64,000 bases of DNA, from assembly GCA_018712865.1 (NCBI GenBank), contig DVGH01000026.1:30838-94837 (forward strand). The letters are read 5' to 3'. Positions 48,701 through 55,280 of this stretch are shown in pieces. The DNA comes from Scatavimonas merdipullorum (GTDB taxonomy: Bacteria > Bacillota > Clostridia > Oscillospirales > Acutalibacteraceae). A program made the position numbers and the translations under genes. The notes below the pieces were generated by a model. That model ran no database searches. It was not told where the DNA came from and saw nothing but the letters and a program-made list of their open reading frames with translations. Within the stretch, counting starts at the first letter, position 1; every line of letters begins with the position of its first letter.

Positions 48701-51288
48701 GAAACGAGCGCGAAAGGATGCAGCAGATTACACAAGCCTATGCAGAAAAGATGGGTATCTTTTACGGTGTATCCTCAAAGTGGATGAGCAATTCCACAGA
48801 AATTCTTAACAGCTTTGTAAATATCCAGTATGACACAAGGATGAATTTCCCGCAAAGCGACAAGGCAGATGCAGGTGAACAGAAAAAGGGTGAAACAAAA
48901 GATCCGGTCCTCAAATGGGTATATGAGGCCATTGGTTCCTTTAGCGGAATCAACGGAAGCGCCGCCTACGCAGACGGAACAAATGTGTTCTGGATGTGGG
49001 ATGCCGGACTTGGCACGAGCGATTATATTTTCTTTACCTTCAGCCATGAAACAGCCCATAACCAGGATGGAAGATATTTCTACGGCGGTGCGGGAAGACG
49101 GGAAGGCACAGGTGGGGAAGCCCACGCGGACGGAAATATTGCGCAGGAGATGCGGGACGGATGTATGGTGTTCAATATTTCTAAAATCAATGACATTGGA
49201 ACCGAGATGACCAATAACTTTAGTTATGAACGGATCGACTCTCCAGAGAAAATTCACAGCTATTATGCGCAAATGTTTGAAACCGGATATGTACTGGATT
49301 ATCTGGCGGCACAGGCGTTCCTTGCGCTTACGCCGGAACAGCAGGCCAAAGTGGCCGTGCAGGCAGAGCATACGCCTGCTGGAAATGCATCCATGCGCAC
49401 GGTATATAGCAGACTGACAGCAGACGAAATTAAAAAAATGAACCTTAAAGATATGGACGATCTGTGGGATTACAAAATCTCTATACGAAACCCGAACGCG
49501 CTTCCGGAGGTGGTGGGCACTGCCACAGACGGCAGCTATGGGTTTGAGTCATTCTACTATATGAACTGGTACCAGTCCCATAATGACAACGGCTCGCCCG
49601 ATACCCATTCCTTCAAACGCCTGGGGCAGGAGATGCTCGGGCTTGCAGGATATGAAGAAGGGTATATAACCTATATATCTGCACGCAGTGAAAATGATCT
49701 GGATGCTCTCAGAAAGATCACAGGCAATGACAATATCACCTGGAGAGAATATAAACTGGGCCGCTACAGCCAGGTGGAGCAGAAACTCGATCAGATTCCC
49801 TATTTTGATAAAGAAACGGTGATCGAACAGTTTAAAAAGGCGTTCGAGGCAGATGCCCAAAACGGCAATGCAGATCAGAGCATTGAAACAAAACGCATGC
49901 TCTATGGCATGATAAAGCGGGTAACAGGAGATTTTAGCGACGGAGGAATTTATGAAAGCCCAAAGGTAATCTCCATTACTTCGGCAGAACAGCTGATCGA
50001 GCTTGCAGGCCAGAATCCTTATGGGTATTACAGGCTTAGTCAGGATATTGATTTTAGCAGTATCCATACAACCGGGGGAAGCTATATCCAAAGCCGTTTT
50101 ATTGGGGTCCTTGACGGAAACGGTTATAAACTGACCGGAATGCAGTACCCGCTGTTTGCAGATCTGCAGTATGCGCAGGTAAAAAATCTGACCATCTCCG
50201 CCCCGTCTTATCAAGGGGACGCACAGGCCATGCTGGCTGTGAAGAGCAAGAAGGTAACAATCGGAAATGTGAAGGTGGAAGATGCGGACATGCAGCTCCC
50301 GCTTGTAAAGACGAAAAATGAAGGCTATTATGAATATGGAAATATGAGCGTCACAATCGGGGATAAAAAGATCACCAGCACAGATGATTTTCTTGCAATT
50401 GGCAATTCCGCTGCATCTCTCAAGAAAAAATATGTTCTTGATAGCAATCTGGATTTTTCCGGCATATCCCATTCCGGTTATCTGGTCAGCGGCACTTTTG
50501 CGGGAAGTCTGGACGGAAACGGGCATACCATTACCGGCCTGGACGCTGTACTGTTTGAAAAGATAAGCGGTGCCGAAATAAAGAACCTGACCATCGAAGA
50601 AGGCAACCTTACCGCGGATATCCAGAAAGGAATACTCGCCAACGAGGTTAAAAACTCTACTGTGGAAGGTATAAAGGTGAAGGATATCGTTATATCGAAT
50701 AACGCCAATCAGGTCGGCGGGCTTGCCGGAGTAATCAGTACAAGCACTATAAAGCGAATTTCTCTTGAAAATGTAAATATTCAGGCAAACAATACAATCG
50801 GTGGCTTGGCAGGTCAGTTTGACGGAACAATTGTGGAGGACTGCCTTGTAACAGGGCGGATCGAAGGAACCATCCGTCACCCAATGGGCACCCGCATCGG
50901 AGGGATAACCGGATGGCTTGGCGGAGGCATGCTTAACAACTGCTTTACAAAAGTCGATATAGCCGCACCCGACAGAACCGGAAACGGCGGGCTCATCGGC
51001 GGGCCGCAAAACGGCAGTGTTACGATAGAAAACTCTGTGAGCTTAAGCACCGGGGTAAATGCAGGCCGAATTGCAGGATGGGATGTGCTGGACGGCAGCA
51101 AAAATGTGTATGAACTGGAAAGCTCCGATAGTCAGACAAACATTCATACAGGAAATCATACAAAGATATTTCCGTTGACAGAGCTCGAAGCCGCCGACAG
51201 CCGGTTCTATATGGATACGCTCGGATGGAGCGGAAAAGTGTGGAACTTTGAAGGCCTTGCAGAGGGCAGAACGCCAGCGCTCAGATAG
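42793..51288 (+). CDS. giant surface M26-like zinc metalloprotease with cohesin-like, anchor, dockerin and GLUG domains
   Basis: 2831 residues. Order: signal peptide (1-27); cohesin-like beta domain (about 30-160); Pro/Gln/Glu-rich linker; sorting-like NIKTGD near 231 with membrane helices at 236-258 and 268-290; type I dockerin (295-356) with loops DLNGDGNVDYTD and DMNSDGKLTVTD; four repeats of about 205 residues, each ending in a V-x-V-L-K-x-x-P-x-V type line (near 448, 654, 857, 1064); GLUG-rich region (about 1310-1520); helical catalytic domain with SHETAHNQDG (His2085, Glu2086, His2089) and candidate third ligand Glu2109; second GLUG region (about 2340-2800). N-terminal sorting signal plus C-terminal protease is the IgA1-protease/ZmpB plan. 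Targets unknown. Confidence 0.85.
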   Translation: MRKIRALLAACIIACGLLWGSTEASAANTGKLEIVSGDSTIRKGEEIELLFSLDGYDAIENGVNALKGTLQYDSDVFLEAAQTDFETLNAWERLYYNPENGQLVLMKRAGSTQEEAVFRLKLTAKQSIPAKETYVTLKDISASEGKTDLFPVQASVKLSAVSQQPPADTQQPPTDAQQPSTEGDKQPEDSEESQGESTSSSKTEEDGGASNEQNDLQNDGNKTENKPENIKTGDASTAIVLFCGIVLIIMLLAYIVMAVKKGQKFPRGIKVITGIVAGGAVIALVLGSVSAFAGKGDLNGDGNVDYTDVQLLKKHLINLEPLAADRQSAADMNSDGKLTVTDLSLLIRKIEKTVDYEVNLSSVMEKFYYEKQEEVELRFHAEISYGAEIEKVTINGTEYKAEKQQDNSVYTVTVHAKDTFGVQEFHFTKVHLNSGQDVAVDHTEKIDVLKTAPSVEGFLSEQLTNTAQMKVSFVLKDDDASISTAQMEVLKSVDNTLITTEKITTGKNTFVLDLEEETAYTVHITAEYNLDSNALEAEEDHSGNLAIVKEVALNIDYRFTFGGMKTSTEDGTQTEQFSKNQPVVLVFESTNATGFQPDRAVINGKSYQVNRTENGYSVTLDAFTQTGVAQIQVEQMILENGKAFTLDKENTITVQIWKEMPQIRDLSIREDTENAQFYVAFHLTDPDDALTDRRVIIKNAEGKTVAEQAFEQKDFVEGVFHKNITLADAGLTTFYTVQVIADCDLSSDGTGLQTQKLLAEQQIKAEPRVQISSGSAAAAYVEKGENIELFYEIADNVEAKLTKLVINHQELQAELQPNGTWKAVITAPQEAGAQTFTLSQVVFANGTVVHASRNISVEVLKSAPVVRDYQAEDILEKHQVKFRFTIEDQDQAFTSGKVQLVLNSDGSVQAEEQITQTGTQEFVLDVAEQTDYTFLVLLTWNQSEDGNQNVTEDAVFKKPIYMIRDYNLTISNIKTQGEDEIEHVYFEPGSTVKVCFQAETSTTLLAEQAQVNGVVYNLSSSAENMYAFTMNIKTNPGVQTIKIEKLWMENGKELSVEKENTVRVEVLKAVPLVENFHSEQTAQDELNVQFVLNDAHGALKSAQVQILEEGGKVLLKEPVSAGKNAVSVPLTIKDRYEVYVIASYDRDSNALDDQSNAYDNETIYTTAIAASRDAIELKDITKTTLYYKDGNGTTHEVAVLDITGGLPGDIENYYAMIQMKNMPDFYTGIREFTQDAASGRVYAVIDQADIISYEENGARKDGYSFPLAYKDNEGEHPLIKSAEELFKEMSSNPKDRFELTEDLDASGISADAAAITGTFSGELDGNGYRILNLTTSLFDTLNKASVHDLVIENASVTTARRGILSNYIRNQSVIENVFIVDSSISNDVDGLGTFAGEITDSAIRESAAVNVSVRGLVAVGGIVGKTGSGTVVEDCYATGKVQGTYNHPSLGARAGGITGWHGGGTIRRCFTDVHITAPDKKGNGGIIGGPNTGTPRIESSLSMSTGTAYRIAGFDVLENVKEVYEYSGSKSTTNITDANKENVKVVDNLYDRSFYENTLGFDEHIWDLEALTYEKKPNLKSAPVDENKYGIPNYSVVKKNASYRADREQAYANMAKLMPFSDTRMWVEYGNRLSAQDALVTQTVQFILPLDQNNALVTGILKSNPGQVQKIRFVFADAKMQEYAVSYQKLMGDLAASYKIDERELSYQFHNYTATLDKTLLDEIVNRAVSFDYTADIASLTQEEESRLYTDYYNETIKNDISGLFQKLLVSQENYPTYCSNKVVQELVEKRLKEDKTLKKLLYAYNYYDKWYHIDYKGVILSDLLFFSGERLSQDMTASALTEKLLAAASNQRETNNTVVFYNSVLKNYTEKEMMDFLGDLSYSIAGYDTPSDWFADNFDGILTEQKAYNASAAIKYRIWDILSGLDDGRKRIVLPVLTAPQEDMYLISLPTQLMIGSMNRYQTYLNKDGNERERMQQITQAYAEKMGIFYGVSSKWMSNSTEILNSFVNIQYDTRMNFPQSDKADAGEQKKGETKDPVLKWVYEAIGSFSGINGSAAYADGTNVFWMWDAGLGTSDYIFFTFSHETAHNQDGRYFYGGAGRREGTGGEAHADGNIAQEMRDGCMVFNISKINDIGTEMTNNFSYERIDSPEKIHSYYAQMFETGYVLDYLAAQAFLALTPEQQAKVAVQAEHTPAGNASMRTVYSRLTADEIKKMNLKDMDDLWDYKISIRNPNALPEVVGTATDGSYGFESFYYMNWYQSHNDNGSPDTHSFKRLGQEMLGLAGYEEGYITYISARSENDLDALRKITGNDNITWREYKLGRYSQVEQKLDQIPYFDKETVIEQFKKAFEADAQNGNADQSIETKRMLYGMIKRVTGDFSDGGIYESPKVISITSAEQLIELAGQNPYGYYRLSQDIDFSSIHTTGGSYIQSRFIGVLDGNGYKLTGMQYPLFADLQYAQVKNLTISAPSYQGDAQAMLAVKSKKVTIGNVKVEDADMQLPLVKTKNEGYYEYGNMSVTIGDKKITSTDDFLAIGNSAASLKKKYVLDSNLDFSGISHSGYLVSGTFAGSLDGNGHTITGLDAVLFEKISGAEIKNLTIEEGNLTADIQKGILANEVKNSTVEGIKVKDIVISNNANQVGGLAGVISTSTIKRISLENVNIQANNTIGGLAGQFDGTIVEDCLVTGRIEGTIRHPMGTRIGGITGWLGGGMLNNCFTKVDIAAPDRTGNGGLIGGPQNGSVTIENSVSLSTGVNAGRIAGWDVLDGSKNVYELESSDSQTNIHTGNHTKIFPLTELEAADSRFYMDTLGWSGKVWNFEGLAEGRTPALR

Positions 51289-51343
51289 AGCATATCAGAA
51301 ATAGTGGACAGAAAGGCTTCTGTTCACAAATAAAGCAAAGAGA

Positions 51344-51400
51344 ATCCCCCGGCAGCAAAATGCAGGCAAAACTGTATTAGACTGCCGGGGGATGTTTTTT
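51344..51400 (+). terminator. strong terminator after the giant gene
   Basis: ATCCCCCGGCAG (51344-51355) pairs with CTGCCGGGGGAT (51382-51393), followed by GTTTTTTT. The rest of the 303-base gap up to 51591 is AT-rich and contains nothing else I can name. Confidence 0.9.
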
Positions 51401-51591
51401 TATGAGATTTTCTTTGCTTTTTTAAACAGCAAAGCTGTGTTGCTTATGTTTATTTGAGAAAAGCAGGAAAATATGTTATAATTATAAAAATACGCCCTTT
51501 TAAAATAAAAAAACAGAAAATTTGCTTTTGTGCAAATGTACATGGGAAAGCATAAAAGTTGCGCGGCTTGCGCAAAAAAGGAGATAAAACC

Positions 51592-53439
51592 ATGCAGATT
51601 TCCAGAGAGCTTGAGCAGATTTTGCTAAAGGTGCAAAAGCCTGCGCGCTATATCGGCGGCGAAACAAACGCCATTTTGAAAGACCGTTCGAAGGTAGACG
51701 TTCGTTTTGCTTTCTGTTTTCCGGATACATATGAGGTGGGCATGTCCCATCTGGGAATGAAAATTCTTTATAGCCTGTTTAACAGTGTAGAATATATTTG
51801 GTGCGAACGCGTTTTTGCGCCGTGGATTGATATGGAAGCGCAAATGCGTAAACGCAGCATACCGCTGTATGCGCTTGAAAGCGGCGACAGCCTTTCCGCC
51901 TTTGATTTTATTGGCTTTACGCTGCAATATGAACTAAGCTATTCCAATGTGCTTAACATGCTCCAGCTTGCGGGTATCCCGCTGAAAGCGAAAGACCGGC
52001 ATGATCTGTTCAACATTGTGGTTGCAGGCGGTCCGTGTGCCTGCAATCCGGAACCTATGGCAGAATTTATCGACCTCTTTTTTATCGGCGAGGGCGAGCA
52101 GGTAGACCTGGAGGTTATAGAGCTTTACCGGCAGTGCAAAAAAGAGCAATGCAGCAAAGCGGAATTTTTACAGAAGGCTTCACAAATTCAGGGCGTATAT
52201 GTGCCCTCACTTTACGACGTTACCTATAACCCGGACGGGACAATCCAAAGGATTGCAGCCAAAGACGGTGCGCCCTCTACTGTGAAAAAGCGCTTAATAT
52301 TAGATATGGACCATCTGTATTACCCGGAAAAATTTGTGGTTCCTATGATAGAAATTGTACATGACAGAGCAGTTTGTGAAATTTTTCGTGGCTGCATACG
52401 CGGCTGCCGCTTTTGCCAGGCAGGGTTCTTATATCGGCCGGTCAGGGAAAAATCACCCGATGTGATTGACAGGCAGTGCCATACCCTGTGCCAAAATACA
52501 GGATATGACGAGGTATCTTTGTCGTCGTTGAGCTCCAGCGACTACAGCCAGATTGCACCGCTGCTTACCATGCTTTCCGATTGGTCGGAAAAAGAAAAGG
52601 TCAGTCTTTCCCTGCCTTCACTGCGCGTGGACGGTTTTTCAGATGCGATTCTTTCCAAATTAAAAACCGTGCGGAAAAGCGGGCTTACCTTTGCCCCGGA
52701 AGCCGGCACCCAGCGCCTTCGCGACGCCATTAACAAAAATGTAGAAGAGCAGCAGCTGCTCGATACCTGCTCGGTGGCATTTGCCGGCGGATGGACCTCG
52801 GTAAAGCTGTATTTTATGATTGGACTTCCTACGGAAACCCTTGCGGATATAGAAGGGATCGCGCTGCTTGGACAAAAAATTGTGGACGCATACTATCACA
52901 CGCAGGAACGTGCAAAGGGAAAAAGCGTGCGTGTTACGCTCAGTACATCCAGCTTTGTCCCCAAACCTTTTACACCCTTTCAGTGGGAACCGCAGGATAC
53001 AATTGCGCAGCTGCGCGAAAAGCAGCAGTATTTAAAATCACTTATTACAACAAAAAAAATTACCTATCATTATCATGATTCGGACACAAGCTTTTTAGAG
53101 GCCGTTTTTGCCCGCGGCGACAGAAGGCTGTGTGTAGTTTTGGAAAAGGCTGCACAAAACGGGTTTCATTTTGATGGGTGGAACGAGTGCTTTTCGCTGC
53201 AAAAATGGCTTGCTTTATTTGAAGAAAGCGGAATCGACCCTGCCTTTTATGCTAACCGCCGCAGAAGCTTTGATGAAGTGCTGCCGTGGGATCATATTGA
53301 TTATGGCATAGAAAAGCGCTTTTTGATAGAAGAATGTAAAAAAGCCTACCAGTCGAAAATAACGCCGCACTGTCGTTTGCAATGCGCAGGCTGTGGTGCC
53401 GCACAATGGAAAGGAGGCGTCTGCTATGAAAAGCGTTAG
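51592..53439 (+). CDS. TIGR03960-family B12-binding-domain radical SAM protein
   Basis: 615 residues. The N-terminal half has a cobalamin-binding-like Rossmann domain (PDTYEVGMSHLGMKILYSLFN...). The radical SAM cluster motif is CIRGCRFC (Cys268, Cys272, Cys275). C-terminal PHCRLQCAGCG supplies additional cysteines. Its substrate is unknown; in Clostridia and cyanobacteria it is found with the TIGR03936 protein, here overlapping by 14 bases, as a pair or a fusion. ATG 51592 with AAGGAG seven bases upstream is used. Confidence 0.92.
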   Translation: MQISRELEQILLKVQKPARYIGGETNAILKDRSKVDVRFAFCFPDTYEVGMSHLGMKILYSLFNSVEYIWCERVFAPWIDMEAQMRKRSIPLYALESGDSLSAFDFIGFTLQYELSYSNVLNMLQLAGIPLKAKDRHDLFNIVVAGGPCACNPEPMAEFIDLFFIGEGEQVDLEVIELYRQCKKEQCSKAEFLQKASQIQGVYVPSLYDVTYNPDGTIQRIAAKDGAPSTVKKRLILDMDHLYYPEKFVVPMIEIVHDRAVCEIFRGCIRGCRFCQAGFLYRPVREKSPDVIDRQCHTLCQNTGYDEVSLSSLSSSDYSQIAPLLTMLSDWSEKEKVSLSLPSLRVDGFSDAILSKLKTVRKSGLTFAPEAGTQRLRDAINKNVEEQQLLDTCSVAFAGGWTSVKLYFMIGLPTETLADIEGIALLGQKIVDAYYHTQERAKGKSVRVTLSTSSFVPKPFTPFQWEPQDTIAQLREKQQYLKSLITTKKITYHYHDSDTSFLEAVFARGDRRLCVVLEKAAQNGFHFDGWNECFSLQKWLALFEESGIDPAFYANRRRSFDEVLPWDHIDYGIEKRFLIEECKKAYQSKITPHCRLQCAGCGAAQWKGGVCYEKR

Positions 53440-54085
53440 GGTTTGGTTTACAAAGGAGGGGCAGGCGCGCTATATTTCGCATTTGGATCTAAACCGCGTC
53501 ATGCTTCGCGCGATCCATCAGTCCAAGCTGCCTGTCTGGTATACGGAGGGATATAACCAGCATCCTTTTATCACCTTTGCGCTGCCCTTATCTTTGGGCT
53601 TTATTGGAAAAAGAGAAAGCATGGATCTGCGTCTGCTGGATGATTCTTTTTCAGCCGATCGCATGATCGTTGTTTTAAACAATGTATTGCCGGAAGGCAT
53701 TCATGTTTTTGCAGTAACACAACCGGTTATGAAGCCCGGCGACATTGCCTTTGCCGATTTTACTGTTTTTATTGCAGGCACAGGCTTTTCTTCACAGGCG
53801 CTTGTTGAAAAATTTCATCAGTTTCTTGCTTTGCCAGAAATTTTAGTAAATAAAAAAACAAAGTCTGGGATAAAAGAAATTGATTTAAAGCCTTTTCTTA
53901 CACAGTATACGGCCGCACCGTTCGAAGAGGGCATACACCTACAGATAAGGCTGCCTGCAGGCAGCACCGGCAATCTGAACCCGGCGCTAATGCTTGGCGC
54001 CTTTGAAAATCATTGTAAAACGGAGCTTTTTTACCGCATTACAAGGCAGGATTTATATAATAGGGATGGTGAGCGTTTTGTGTAG
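53426..54085 (+). CDS. TIGR03936-family (DUF2344) radical-SAM-associated protein
   Basis: 219 residues. The start MKSVRVWFTKEGQARYISHLDLNRVMLRAIHQSKLPVWYTEGYNQHPFITFALPLSLGF matches DUF2344 strongly. It has no metal motif of its own. It is coupled to the radical SAM gene (overlap of 14 bases, AAAGGAGG before ATG 53426) and probably forms a complex with that enzyme. The usual ribosomal-protein genes that follow this pair in many genomes are not present here; instead a HAD gene follows with a 20-base overlap. Confidence 0.9.
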   Translation: MKSVRVWFTKEGQARYISHLDLNRVMLRAIHQSKLPVWYTEGYNQHPFITFALPLSLGFIGKRESMDLRLLDDSFSADRMIVVLNNVLPEGIHVFAVTQPVMKPGDIAFADFTVFIAGTGFSSQALVEKFHQFLALPEILVNKKTKSGIKEIDLKPFLTQYTAAPFEEGIHLQIRLPAGSTGNLNPALMLGAFENHCKTELFYRITRQDLYNRDGERFV

Positions 54086-54785
54086 GCACAGAAAAGCAAA
54101 ATACCATACGGTTCTTTTGGATGCAGACCAAACACTATTTGATTTTAATAAATCGCAGCGCCTTTCGCTAAAGGCGGCGCTGGAAAAAAACGGATACCCA
54201 TGGAATGAAGAGATCAATGCGCTTTACAGTAAGGAAAACTTAAAGGTATGGAAAAAATTTGAACGTGGGGAGATCACAAAAGAAAGGCTGAAAATACAAC
54301 GCTTTGAAAACTTTTTTCATAAACTGGGGTATAAAAATGCGGATATTGCAGCTGTGAATGCGCACTATATATCCAATCTTTCGCAGTGCGGCTTTACAAT
54401 CGACGGTGCAGATACGCTGTGCCGCACACTGCACGGCATCTGTAAGCTTTATATTGCAACAAACGGCATTCAAAGCGTGCAGGAAGGAAGATTGAAAAGA
54501 AGCAATATAAAGCCATATATAGATGGAATGTTTATTTCGGATGTGCTGGGCTGTCAAAAACCCGCAAAGGAATATTTTGCTTCTGTTTTCCGCACTTTGC
54601 AGATCACAGACAAAAGCGGTGTGATTATTTTAGGGGATTCCCTGTCCTCAGACATGCAGGGCGGAAAAAACGCTGGGATCACAACCTGCCTGTTTGATCC
54701 CGAAAACACTGTGCGCATGCCGCACCCGCTTTGCGATTTTAAAATAACAAAATTATTGGACTTTGTTCCAATTGTATTGGGCTAA
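54066..54785 (+). CDS. YjjG-type HAD hydrolase (noncanonical pyrimidine nucleotidase-like)
   Basis: 239 residues. HAD motif I is LLDADQTLFDFNKSQ, motif II is YIATNGIQSVQEGRL, the Lys is in GCQKPAKEYF and motif IV is IILGDSLSSDMQGGKNAG. The DADQTLFDF form and motif II ATNG are typical of YjjG-like 5'-nucleotidases that clear unusual nucleotides. The start is uncertain: ATG 54066 has only a weak AGGG upstream and overlaps the previous gene by 20 bases, but earlier starts would lengthen that overlap. Confidence 0.85.
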   Translation: MVSVLCRHRKAKYHTVLLDADQTLFDFNKSQRLSLKAALEKNGYPWNEEINALYSKENLKVWKKFERGEITKERLKIQRFENFFHKLGYKNADIAAVNAHYISNLSQCGFTIDGADTLCRTLHGICKLYIATNGIQSVQEGRLKRSNIKPYIDGMFISDVLGCQKPAKEYFASVFRTLQITDKSGVIILGDSLSSDMQGGKNAGITTCLFDPENTVRMPHPLCDFKITKLLDFVPIVLG

Positions 54786-54805
54786 TCAATTTTTTTATTT
54801 ATCTA

Positions 54806-54834
54806 TTGATTTTTGCGCAGATTCGTTATATAAT
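54806..54834 (+). promoter_or_regulatory. promoter of tRNA-Ser
   Basis: TTGATT (54806-54811), a 17-base spacer and TATAAT (54829-54834), 24 bases before the tRNA. Confidence 0.8.
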
Positions 54835-54858
54835 AGTCAAGCGTCAAAAATCAGATAC

Positions 54859-54951
54859 GGAGAGATGTCCGAGCTGGCCGAAGGAGCATGATTGGAAATC
54901 ATGTGTACGGCTACCGCCGTACCTGGGGTTCGAATCCCCATCTCTCCGCCA
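54859..54951 (+). tRNA. tRNA-Ser (anticodon GGA)
   Basis: Acceptor stem GGAGAGA (54859-54865) pairs with TCTCTCC (54941-54947). The anticodon stem CATGA/TCATG encloses the loop TTGGAAA with anticodon GGA, reading UCC/UCU. A long variable arm (TGTACGGCTACCGCCGTACC) is present, as required for a class II serine tRNA, and the T-loop GGTTCGAATCC is canonical. G is the discriminator, and CCA is encoded (54949-54951). Confidence 0.97.
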
Positions 54952-54954
54952 GGC

Positions 54955-55005
54955 AAGAACCCAGATTTTGATACATTTATGTATTGAAGTTTGGGTTCTT
55001 TTTTT
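54955..55005 (+). terminator. terminator after tRNA-Ser
   Basis: AAGAACCCA (54955-54963) pairs with TGGGTTCTT (54992-55000), then T5. Confidence 0.85.
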
Positions 55006-55165
55006 GCCGAAACAGAAAATTTATAGATGCACAAAAACCAGTTGTTCTATTGAAACGATCGTCTGTTGCAAACCAATGGAAAGCAAAGCCGTTTTAATTT
55101 ATACTGTAAACGTAAAGGCAAGATGGAAAAATGCAAAAGATAAAATGATAATAAGACATATTTTT

Positions 55166-55196
55166 AACCGAAACGGTTGTGCGTTCCGGTTTTTTT
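55166..55196 (+). terminator. hairpin upstream of the Ca2+-ATPase gene
   Basis: AACCGAAAC (55166-55174) and GTTCCGGTT (55183-55191) pair with one mismatch and run into seven T. It lies within the 329-base gap between tRNA-Ser and the ATPase gene and could end a short leader. Apart from this and the tRNA terminator the gap shows nothing. Confidence 0.5.
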
Positions 55197-55280
55197 GTAG
55201 AAAACGGACAAACGGCGCATGAAAAGAAAAAAGGCTTCGTATATATTACCGTGTGAAGTATAGACGGGAGTTGATAAAAT

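Noticed and set aside
49549..51009. Long open frame of 486 codons on the minus strand inside the giant protease gene
   Set aside because: It is fully antisense to a well-supported coding frame, has no ribosome binding site or recognisable domain, and its cysteine- and isoleucine-rich composition is that of a shadow frame.
55022..55270. Short open frames between tRNA-Ser and the Ca2+-ATPase gene
   Set aside because: No ribosome binding site, no similarity to anything recognised, AT-rich composition and a terminator hairpin within them.
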